A stretch of DNA of 7,121 nt from Candidatus Wolframiiraptor sp. (GTDB lineage: Archaea; Thermoproteota; Nitrososphaeria_A; Caldarchaeales; Wolframiiraptoraceae). The stretch spans positions 1 through 7,121 of the forward strand of contig QMUP01000043.1 in NCBI GenBank assembly GCA_003660635.1, in the 5' to 3' direction. Below the pieces are notes generated by a model that saw nothing but the letters and a program-made list of their open reading frames with translations, searched no databases and was not told the origin of the DNA. Shown here one piece after another: positions 1-4,649 of this stretch (within the stretch, counting starts at the first letter, position 1; every line of letters begins with the position of its first letter). A program made the position numbers and the translations under genes.

Positions 1-624
1 GACTTAAACACGTATGATAGCGTCCTGCTAAACGGAGCCGAGATAATCGAATCAGACACCCTAATAATAGAGGCGACCTACGGTTCCCCGCGCTACCTCT
101 TCCCTAGAAGAGAAGAAATCTATGCGGAGATTATCAGATGGATTTTACAGACGATTAGGGAAGGAGAAATCCCCGCCTTCAAGGTTTACGCTCTCGGAAA
201 AGCCCAGGAGATAATAGGCATAGTGAATAGCTACCTCAATATCCCAGCGGTCACGAGCTGGACGGTATCAAAAATAACGGAGAAACACAGAGACCACGGG
301 TTGAAGTTGGATTATCTCCCACTCCATGTTAAAGATGGGATCGAGGCATTCAGGCAAGGGGAGTGCGTGTATATCGCGAGCAGGAGACAGAATCCCCCAT
401 CGAAGCGGAGGTTGAGGTGGGCGGTTGCGACGGGCTGGGCGCTACGTTATAGGATGTCGAGCTACGACGCGGCGTTCCCCCTCAGCGGTCATGCAGACTT
501 TCCTGGATTATTGAGCTATGTAAGAGAAAGCGGGGCAAAGACCGTTTACGTCGTCCACGGCTTCACCCAAGAATTCGCGAAGCAATTACAGAAAATCGGG
601 ATAAAGGCCATCAGCTTGGATTGA
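1..624 (+). CDS. beta-CASP metallo-beta-lactamase family nuclease (5' end outside window)
   Basis: This is the C-terminal 207 residues of a larger protein; the frame is open from base 1 to the TGA at 622-624. Three beta-CASP signatures are visible. Motif A is Glu24 in LIIEATYGSP, motif B is His164 in LSGHADF, and motif C is His186 in YVVHGF. The central part (about residues 30-150) fits the beta-CASP insertion, and the end resembles the RMMBL RNA-specificity region. The metallo-beta-lactamase HxHxDH zinc site must lie upstream of base 1. Family knowledge: a His at motif C is typical of RNA-acting members (CPSF73, RNase J), while DNA-acting members such as Artemis usually have Val. The closest class is probably the YSH1-like predicted exonucleases (COG1236), involved in RNA 3'-end processing or found near archaeal DNA ligases. 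I am sure of the superfamily and unsure of the subgroup and substrate. Its ATG at 223 is internal, because coding similarity extends to the left edge. Confidence 0.88.
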   Translation, partial: DLNTYDSVLLNGAEIIESDTLIIEATYGSPRYLFPRREEIYAEIIRWILQTIREGEIPAFKVYALGKAQEIIGIVNSYLNIPAVTSWTVSKITEKHRDHGLKLDYLPLHVKDGIEAFRQGECVYIASRRQNPPSKRRLRWAVATGWALRYRMSSYDAAFPLSGHADFPGLLSYVRESGAKTVYVVHGFTQEFAKQLQKIGIKAISLD

Positions 625-655
625 GGGAGGATGACAAGAGATAAAAGTCGGCGCG

Positions 656-670
656 TCAGCTCATAGCTGA
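656..670 (+). other. perfect 6-bp inverted repeat just before Sec61 beta start
   Basis: TCAGCT (656-661), a CAT spacer and AGCTGA (665-670) form a perfect inverted repeat ending one base before the ATG at 672. In RNA it could fold as a short hairpin next to the start codon and might influence translation. No T-run follows, so it is not a typical terminator. A strong purine run (GAGGGAGG, 623-630) precedes an ATG at 631 that opens only an 11-codon frame ending inside this repeat (TAG 664-666). The role is unknown and chance is possible. Confidence 0.35.
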
Positions 671-671
671 G

Positions 672-839
672 ATGGGTGCGAGAAGGCGTAGGGAGGCCCC
701 GATGCCGGCCTCTGCTGCTGGATTGCTGAGATTCTTTGAAGAAGAGTCTAAGGGTATTAAGGTTAGGCCGGAGATAATCTTAATCTTGGCTGGTATGATG
801 ATAGCCTTGACGATACTGATGAATAAATTCTTCCTCTGA
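672..839 (+). CDS. preprotein translocase subunit Sec61 beta (SecG-like)
   Basis: A 55-residue protein matching archaeal Sec61 beta, the small tail-anchored subunit of the SecYE-beta protein-conducting channel in the cytoplasmic membrane. Visible hallmarks, in order: a basic N-terminus (GARRRREAP), the conserved cytosolic segment SAAGLLRFFEEESKGIKVRPE (split here as SAAGLLRFF then EEESKGIKVRPE, residues 14-35), and one C-terminal membrane helix at about residues 35-54 (rich in I, L, M, A). There is no membrane segment before it, which fits tail anchoring. The length is normal for the family (about 50-60). The ATG at 672 is the only plausible start, because an in-frame TAA lies at 642-644. It follows the beta-CASP gene by 47 bases on the same strand and may be cotranscribed with it. 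The coding region stops 5 bases before the end of the convergent regulator gene. Confidence 0.9.
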   Translation: MGARRRREAPMPASAAGLLRFFEEESKGIKVRPEIILILAGMMIALTILMNKFFL

Positions 840-844
840 AAAAC

Positions 845-1129
845 TTAAGCAGCGGATTCGTCTAAATCGAGTTGGCCGTAGCCGCTGAGCCTCCATAACA
901 CCTTTCCCCGATACTTTATCTTCTCAACTATTCCCTCGGCGAGCATATTATTCAAATGTCTTCGTATGGATGACTCGCTCAACCCGATCTCTTCTGCCAG
1001 CTGGCTCATAGTATATGCTTTCTCCGACAGCAGCTCAACTATCCTCGACCTCGTCAGTAAGCCCTTCTTAACATTCCGCACACTGCGTAAGAAAGCCCTA
1101 CTATGAATCGACTGAGGTCTATCCGACAA
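845..1129 (-). CDS. small winged helix-turn-helix transcriptional regulator
   Basis: A 94-residue basic protein with one winged-helix domain of ArsR/MarR type. Residues 22-38 form a leading helix (GLLTRSRIVELLSEKAY). Residues 41-62 form the helix-turn-helix (MSQLAEEIGLSESSIRRHLN), with the recognition helix at SESSIRRHLNNM. Residues 64-82 carry the AEGIVEK strand and a wing ending in GKVLWRLS. No sensor domain or cysteine cluster is visible, so the signal is unknown; it may act as a simple DNA-binding dimer. The start is TTG at 1129-1127, since an in-frame TAA lies close upstream and no ATG occurs before residue 41. A GTG at codon 17 is a weaker alternative. The gene diverges from the KDG kinase operon across 167 bases, which makes local control of that operon a reasonable but unproven guess. 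Confidence 0.8.
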   Translation of the reverse strand: MSDRPQSIHSRAFLRSVRNVKKGLLTRSRIVELLSEKAYTMSQLAEEIGLSESSIRRHLNNMLAEGIVEKIKYRGKVLWRLSGYGQLDLDESAA

Positions 1130-1154
1130 CGTTTAATCCTTGGCCTGGATATCA

Positions 1155-1163
1155 TTAAAAAAT
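1155..1163 (-). promoter_or_regulatory. putative TATA box for the winged-helix gene
   Basis: On the minus strand this reads AATTTTTTA, an A/T-only run in a mixed background. Its centre is about 26 bases upstream of roughly position 1133, so a transcript would begin only a few bases before the TTG start at 1129. That fits a nearly leaderless mRNA, common in archaea. No clear BRE is seen upstream. Assigned by composition and spacing only. Confidence 0.4.
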
Positions 1164-1249
1164 TACGACAAACCGTGAAATATTGTTGGCCATGGATCTT
1201 GATGGGGCTTAAGAACCTGAGAAATTAGTAATTGAGGTCTGCGTTCTTC

Positions 1250-1269
1250 GAACACTTATATAAGCGTTC
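1250..1269. promoter_or_regulatory. 20-bp near-perfect palindrome over the kdgK promoter (candidate operator)
   Basis: GAAC, A, CTTATATAAG, C, GTTC reads the same on both strands except for one mismatched pair (1254/1265), so 9 of 10 pairs match. Its centre is the TATA box itself. The hexamer GCGTTC occurs twice, at 1241-1246 and 1264-1269, the second copy forming most of the right arm. TATA boxes are partly symmetric by nature, so the central 10 bases are less telling; the matching GAAC/GTTC arms outside the box are the informative part. A dimeric repressor here would block TBP/TFB binding. The divergent winged-helix protein is the obvious candidate, but this is inference. Confidence 0.5.
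1256..1264 (+). promoter_or_regulatory. TATA box of the KDG kinase / KDPG aldolase operon
   Basis: TTATATAAG is a strong archaeal TATA element. With the usual 25-27 base spacing, transcription would start around 1285, about 12 bases before the ATG at 1297. This argues against the TTG at 1285 as the start codon, since it would lie at or before the transcript 5' end. No Shine-Dalgarno sequence precedes the ATG, so the message is probably short-leadered. Confidence 0.7.
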
Positions 1270-1296
1270 CCTACTAACTATAGCTTGTGGTTAAGC

Positions 1297-2340
1297 ATGT
1301 CAGATGAGAAGAAAGTTGTGACCTTTGGAGAGATAATGCTCCGACTTGCGCCGCCGAACCACCTCAGGATAGTCCAGGCGAGGACCTTCGAGGCGATTTA
1401 TGCGGGCGCGGAGGCGAACGTGGCGGCGGCTTTGGCCAGTCTGGGGGTTCCCGCGGACTTCGTTACCCGTTTACCCCCGAATGATCTCGGAGATGCTTGT
1501 ATAGCATATCTCAGGCAGTATGGCGTTGGAACCGAGAAGATCGTCCGCGGAGGAGACCGGCTTGGGATATACTTCCTCGAAGTCGGCGCGGCCCAGAGAC
1601 CTAATAAAGTGATCTATGATAGAGCGCACTCGGCTTTTGCCACGGTGTCCGCTGGCACCTTCGATTGGGATAAGATATTCTCGGATGCGTGCTGGTTCCA
1701 TTGGACGGGGATCACGCCGGCTGTGAGCCAGGGAGCGGCGGAGGCTTGCCTCGAGGGAGTTAAGAAGGCGAAGGAGAAAGGGTTGACGGTGTCATGCGAT
1801 CTCAATTACCGCGCTAAGCTGTGGAAATGGGGGAAGACGCCGAGCGAAGTCATGGGAGAACTCGTGAAATACGTCGACGTCTTGGTCGCGAATGAGGAGG
1901 ATGCGGAGAAAGTTTTCGGGATAAAAGCGCCCGGGGTTGACGTAACGAAGGGGGAGGTTAGAGCGGAGGCCTACGAATACGTTGGAAAAGAACTCATGAA
2001 GAGGTTCCCAAACCTAAAACTCGTGGCGATCTCGCTTAGAACCAGCATAAGCGCCAGCCACAACAAGTGGTCGGGAGCCCTTTACGATGGAAAGAACCTC
2101 TACATAGGTCCCACTTACGACATAATACCGATCGTGGACAGAGTCGGCGCAGGAGACTCCTTCAACGCCGGATTAATTTACGGCATACTACATTTCGGAG
2201 ACGACAAGCAGAAGATCATAAACTTTGCAGTCGCGCTCTCCTGCCTGAAACATACAATTTACGGCGACACATGCGTCATCAAGCTCCAGGAAGTCGAGAG
2301 ATTAATGAAGGGTATAACCACAGGGAGAATAGTGAGGTGA
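1297..2340 (+). CDS. kdgK: 2-keto-3-deoxygluconate kinase (PfkB family)
   Basis: A 347-residue cytosolic sugar kinase that phosphorylates 2-keto-3-deoxygluconate with ATP to 2-keto-3-deoxy-6-phosphogluconate (KDPG). The N-terminal PfkB pattern VVTFGEIMLRL is followed by the substrate-loop region YAGAEANVAAALASLG (residues 35-50). RGGDRLGIYFLEVGAAQRP (84-102, split by me) is a region I recall from KDG kinases. SCDLNYRAKLW begins at 166, and the catalytic PfkB signature DRVGAGDSFNAG spans 281-292 with general base Asp287. Length and motifs match, from memory, bacterial KdgK of the Thermotoga/Clostridia type better than the roughly 310-residue Sulfolobus enzyme. I chose the ATG at 1297 over the TTG at 1285 because of the TATA spacing and because the protein then begins MSDEKKVVTFGE, like relatives. 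It is the first gene of an operon; the next gene's ribosome-binding site overlaps its stop codon. Activity on 2-keto-3-deoxygalactonate as well cannot be excluded. Confidence 0.9.
   Translation: MSDEKKVVTFGEIMLRLAPPNHLRIVQARTFEAIYAGAEANVAAALASLGVPADFVTRLPPNDLGDACIAYLRQYGVGTEKIVRGGDRLGIYFLEVGAAQRPNKVIYDRAHSAFATVSAGTFDWDKIFSDACWFHWTGITPAVSQGAAEACLEGVKKAKEKGLTVSCDLNYRAKLWKWGKTPSEVMGELVKYVDVLVANEEDAEKVFGIKAPGVDVTKGEVRAEAYEYVGKELMKRFPNLKLVAISLRTSISASHNKWSGALYDGKNLYIGPTYDIIPIVDRVGAGDSFNAGLIYGILHFGDDKQKIINFAVALSCLKHTIYGDTCVIKLQEVERLMKGITTGRIVR
2333..2340 (+). promoter_or_regulatory. Shine-Dalgarno sequence that fixes the TTG start of the aldolase
   Basis: A purine-rich GTGAGGTGA-type stretch (core GAGGTGA, about 2334-2340) overlaps the last codons and stop of the kinase gene and lies about 6 bases before TTG 2347. 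The kinase TGA is in the same frame as the aldolase, so no earlier start is possible. This supports TTG as the start and suggests coupled translation of the two enzymes. Confidence 0.6.
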
Positions 2341-2346
2341 GGCGGC

Positions 2347-3366
2347 TTGGCGAAGTTCCCGAAGCACGAGGTCATAGCTAAGATAATCGAGGTAGGTCTA
2401 GTCCCAGTATTCTATCACGGAGACGTCGAAGTGGCGAAGAAAGTCGCCGAAGCCTGCGCTGACGGAGGATCGAGGATACTAGAATTCACGAATAGAGGGC
2501 CAGGCGCATACCAGGTCTTCGCGGAGTTAATTAAGTGGAGGGATACGGAGAGACCCGACATAATCCTAGGAGCTGGAACCATACCGGATCCCGGAACAGC
2601 AGCTCTCTACATAAACCTAGGAGCGGACTTCATCGTCGCCCCCAACTTTAACCCAGAAGTCGCGAAGATATGCAATAGGAGACACGTCCCATATATACCG
2701 GGCTGCAGCACGCCATCGGAGATCGCAGCCGCCGAGGAGATGGGAACCGACATAATCAAGGTGTTCCCCGCCGATGTCTTGACCCCGAGGTTCATCAAAG
2801 ACTTACTCGGCCCATATCCGTGGCTGAACTTGATGCCATCGGGAGGGGTTGATCCATCTAAGGAGGGGGTTGAGCAGTGGATTAAGGCAGGTGCAAAGGC
2901 GCTGAATATCGGGAGCAAGCTATTGAGAAAGGATCTCATAAAGGCGGGGGACTTTGAAGCGATTAGGAAGAATGTGGAGAATTGTCTCCGATATATCAAG
3001 GAGGCTAGGGGAGAACCCGTCTTCCTAGGAGTCGAACACGTCGCAATCTACGCTACCGAAAAGGTGCCGGCGGAGGAGATCGCGAACTGGTATGCGGAGG
3101 TTTTCGGCTTCTCGAAACGAGAGGGAAAGAGCTCCATCATGGTTTCCGGTCCTGGAGCCGGGAGGATAGAGGTCGTTAAGAAGCCTGAGAAAGAAGTTAA
3201 GCTCCACGTGGCGATAAAGGTGTCAAACTTCGAGGAGGCTTGTAGAATCCTACAGGAGAGGGGTATAGCCTTGGAAGAGCCGGTAATTAAGCCCGGTCTT
3301 AAGGCCGTCTATCTGAAGGAGAAGGACCCAGTCGGAAATAGAATCCACCTAATTTATCAGCCCTAA
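2347..3366 (+). CDS. KDPG aldolase (Eda family) fused to a C-terminal VOC domain
   Basis: A 339-residue protein with two parts. Residues 1 to about 220 are a class I KDPG/KHG aldolase (TIM barrel), splitting KDPG to pyruvate and glyceraldehyde 3-phosphate. Key sites match the E. coli enzyme: Glu46 and Arg50 in ILEFTNRG, GAGTIPDP (75-82), PGCSTPSE (118-125), the Schiff-base Lys138 in IIKVFPAD, and the phosphate-binding PSGGV (164-168). Residues about 227-339 form a complete two-module VOC (glyoxalase/bleomycin-resistance) fold, beginning GVEHVAIYA and ending GNRIHLIYQ. Probable metal ligands are His231, Glu275 and His287, with His334 where most VOC enzymes have Glu. Ordinary Eda proteins are about 205-215 residues, so the VOC part is a true extension; the frame is unbroken across the linker. 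The TTG start is supported by the upstream Shine-Dalgarno. The aldolase role is well supported. The VOC substrate is unknown; possibilities include methylglyoxal removal, isomerisation of a sugar-acid intermediate, or a structural role. Confidence 0.88.
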   Translation: MAKFPKHEVIAKIIEVGLVPVFYHGDVEVAKKVAEACADGGSRILEFTNRGPGAYQVFAELIKWRDTERPDIILGAGTIPDPGTAALYINLGADFIVAPNFNPEVAKICNRRHVPYIPGCSTPSEIAAAEEMGTDIIKVFPADVLTPRFIKDLLGPYPWLNLMPSGGVDPSKEGVEQWIKAGAKALNIGSKLLRKDLIKAGDFEAIRKNVENCLRYIKEARGEPVFLGVEHVAIYATEKVPAEEIANWYAEVFGFSKREGKSSIMVSGPGAGRIEVVKKPEKEVKLHVAIKVSNFEEACRILQERGIALEEPVIKPGLKAVYLKEKDPVGNRIHLIYQP

Positions 3367-3413
3367 ATCCCCCATACTTTATCCATATCCAGCTCTCAAC
3401 ATATTTCTCACAA

Positions 3414-3437
3414 ACTTTTACGTCATCTTAAAATCCA
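3414..3437 (+). promoter_or_regulatory. weak promoter candidates upstream of the PDCD5-like gene
   Basis: Two A/T-rich boxes lie in the 89-base gap: AACTTTTAC (3414-3422) and CTTAAAATCC (3428-3437). The first would place a transcript start near 3443. The second would place it near 3458, giving a leaderless message from the ATG at 3462. I cannot decide between them. No clear terminator for the upstream operon is visible, although the gap holds short pyrimidine-rich stretches. Confidence 0.3.
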
Positions 3438-3455
3438 AGTATCCCAGAACTAATT

Positions 3456-3836
3456 ATGAACATGGAGGACGAGCTAGAACTGAAGGCGCTAAAGCTCAAG
3501 AAGATGATGAGGCTCATGGCGTCTAGGGAGGCCTCGAAGAGCGATAAACACGAGGAAAAACTCTCCTTTAACGACGCCCTGAAAATAGTTAGGGAACATT
3601 TAGTCGATAGGGGAGACGAAGTCTTGAACGCGGCGCTAGAACAATATCCCGAAGAAGCAAAGAGAATAGTCCGAGTTCTTGCGGAGAAAATTGTTAGAGG
3701 GGGATTTAGAGGGAAGATAAGCGGCGGGGCCCTGCTCAGCCTTTTCGAATACCTCGGCATGCCTGTGAAGCTTAGGACGAAGATACTCTATTACAAGAAG
3801 GGGGAATATAAGTCCATAGCCGACCTCATAAAGTGA
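3456..3836 (+). CDS. PDCD5-like putative nucleic-acid-binding protein
   Basis: A 126-residue charged protein with no membrane segment. Residues 3-22 form an acidic-then-basic helix with several Met (MEDELELKALKLKKMMRLMA), like the N-terminal helix of the PDCD5/TFAR19 family. Residues 37-64 (LSFNDALKIVREHLVDRGDE and onward) and 65-82 (PEEAKRIVRVLAEKIVRG) are helical. RGKISGGALLSLFEYLG (85-101) resembles the PDCD5 'GKI.ddeLk.iL' region, and the tail is VKLRTKILYYKKGEYKSI. From memory, crenarchaeal proteins of this layout are annotated as DNA-binding or hypothetical. PDCD5 homologues bind double-stranded DNA in vitro, and their cellular role in archaea is unclear. The start may be ATG 3456 or ATG 3462; the second gives MEDELE, the more usual beginning. 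It stands alone, 89 bases after the aldolase and 57 before gcvH. The gene call is firm, the family tentative. Confidence 0.6.
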   Translation: MNMEDELELKALKLKKMMRLMASREASKSDKHEEKLSFNDALKIVREHLVDRGDEVLNAALEQYPEEAKRIVRVLAEKIVRGGFRGKISGGALLSLFEYLGMPVKLRTKILYYKKGEYKSIADLIK

Positions 3837-3847
3837 CCGGCTAGAGA

Positions 3848-3856
3848 ATATTTATA
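3848..3856 (+). promoter_or_regulatory. putative TATA box for gcvH
   Basis: ATATTTATA lies 45 bases before the TTG start. Standard spacing puts the transcript start near 3877-3879, leaving a leader of about 15 bases. In that leader GGCT (3878-3881) and AGCC (3890-3893) could pair just ahead of the TTG at 3894. No Shine-Dalgarno sequence is evident. Confidence 0.55.
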
Positions 3857-3893
3857 GAGTGGGATATTTTGCTAATGGGCTGGGGTTTAAGCC

Positions 3894-4301
3894 TTGTCGG
3901 AGGAGTATGAAGTTCCAGAAGGATACCTTTACACGAAGGACCATGAATGGATCAAAATTGAGGACAACATCATAACGATAGGGATAACGGATTATGGTCA
4001 GAAGAAGCTCCGTGATGTAGTTCACGTCGAACTCCCAAACATAGGTCAAACAGTAGAAGAAGGAGAGGTCATAGCTACTTTAGAGTCCATTAAGGCCTCA
4101 AGCGAGGTATACTCTCCTGTCACAGGAAAAATAGTGGATGTCAACGCGAAGCTCGCAGATAATCCGGAACTCATAAACGAGGATCCATATGAAAAGGGAT
4201 GGATAGCGAAGATAGAACCAATTGAAGAAAGAGACTTCAGCGACTTGATGGAGGCAGATGAATACCGGAAATATCTAGAAGACCTGGAGGAATCCGTCTA
4301 A
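3894..4301 (+). CDS. gcvH: glycine cleavage system H protein (lipoyl carrier)
   Basis: A 135-residue lipoyl-domain protein that shuttles the aminomethyl group between the P, T and L proteins of the glycine cleavage system. The family start VPEGYLYTKDHEWIKIE (residues 7-23) is clear, followed by ITIGITDYGQKKLRDVVHVE. The lipoylated residue is Lys67 in ATLESIKASSEVYSP, the standard ESxKA context. VTGKIVDVN (76-84) and NEDPYEKGWIAKI (95-107) complete the fold, and the length is typical (125-140). The start is TTG 3894; there is no in-frame ATG before the conserved block. None of gcvT, gcvP, dihydrolipoamide dehydrogenase or lipoate ligase lies in this window, so this is a solitary copy here. It could serve a glycine cleavage system encoded elsewhere, or act as a lipoate carrier in another pathway, as related lipoate-binding proteins do in some sulfur oxidisers. 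The next gene begins 3 bases after its stop and is likely cotranscribed. Confidence 0.95.
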   Translation: MSEEYEVPEGYLYTKDHEWIKIEDNIITIGITDYGQKKLRDVVHVELPNIGQTVEEGEVIATLESIKASSEVYSPVTGKIVDVNAKLADNPELINEDPYEKGWIAKIEPIEERDFSDLMEADEYRKYLEDLEESV

Positions 4302-4304
4302 GCC

Positions 4305-4649
4305 ATGGTACTCGTTAGAGTTCACAGGGTCTCAAGCATAAAAGACCCTGAAACTGGAAGGTACGGCAAAGTCATCGAACTCGTCGAAGAGAAGAGGATC
4401 CAGCCCCAACCCGTGAAGATCTCAGGCGTCCCTCAAGAATCTATGTTCATACACAGTATGATTCAAGATCTCACAAGCTATCTGCAATCACTGGGATTCA
4501 CGTCATTAGGGGCAACGATAAAGCCTAAGATGACATTATTCTTGACCGAGGAGGAATATGAGATGCTCGGGGTGAAGTTGGACGTGAATGAGATCTACGA
4601 ACTGGAATTCAAAAACGGGACGATAACCTTCAAAAGAGCATATGATTAA
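4305..4649 (+). CDS. 114-residue protein, possibly arcadin-1-like
   Basis: A soluble protein beginning with a beta strand (VLVRVHRVSSI), then DPETGRYGKVIELVEEKR (residues 14-31), a middle helix (about 46-63), and a conserved-looking end PKMTLFLTEEEYEMLGVKLD (74-93) followed by VNEIYELEFKNGTITFKRA. From memory this pattern resembles arcadin-1, a small protein encoded with the actin homologue crenactin in Thermoproteales and found in Korarchaeota and Bathyarchaeia. I could not check this, and no actin gene lies in the window. No catalytic or metal-binding motif is visible. The ATG at 4305 follows the gcvH stop by 3 bases; the nearest GGAGG (4286-4290) is 14 bases away, too far for an ideal site, so translational coupling is likely. 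Its stop overlaps the stop of the convergent lipid gene. The gene call is firm, the family weak. Confidence 0.5.
   Translation: MVLVRVHRVSSIKDPETGRYGKVIELVEEKRIQPQPVKISGVPQESMFIHSMIQDLTSYLQSLGFTSLGATIKPKMTLFLTEEEYEMLGVKLDVNEIYELEFKNGTITFKRAYD

Noticed and set aside
795..839. C/D box-like RNA pattern (ATGATGA, CTGA/TGATGA, CTGA) inside the end of the Sec61 beta gene
   Set aside because: The internal D' and C' boxes overlap instead of being 3-5 bases apart, and the boxes coincide with Met codons and the stop codon of a well-supported gene. Chance is the simpler explanation.
1285..1296. TTG at 1285 as start of the KDG kinase (four extra residues)
   Set aside because: It coincides with the predicted transcript start from the TATA box, and the added residues do not fit the family N-terminus. 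ATG 1297 is preferred.
2067..2381. 104-codon forward frame spanning the kinase-aldolase junction
   Set aside because: It lies in another frame of two well-supported genes, and its Arg/His-rich translation looks like a frame-shifted shadow.
2607..2999. 130-codon open frame on the minus strand
   Set aside because: It is fully antisense to the KDPG aldolase domain, which carries its catalytic residues in the forward frame; the minus translation shows no recognisable motif.
3428..3760. 110-codon open frame on the minus strand
   Set aside because: It is antisense to the PDCD5-like gene, and its translation is Ser-, Phe- and Leu-rich low complexity, as expected from the complement of Lys/Glu-rich coding sequence.
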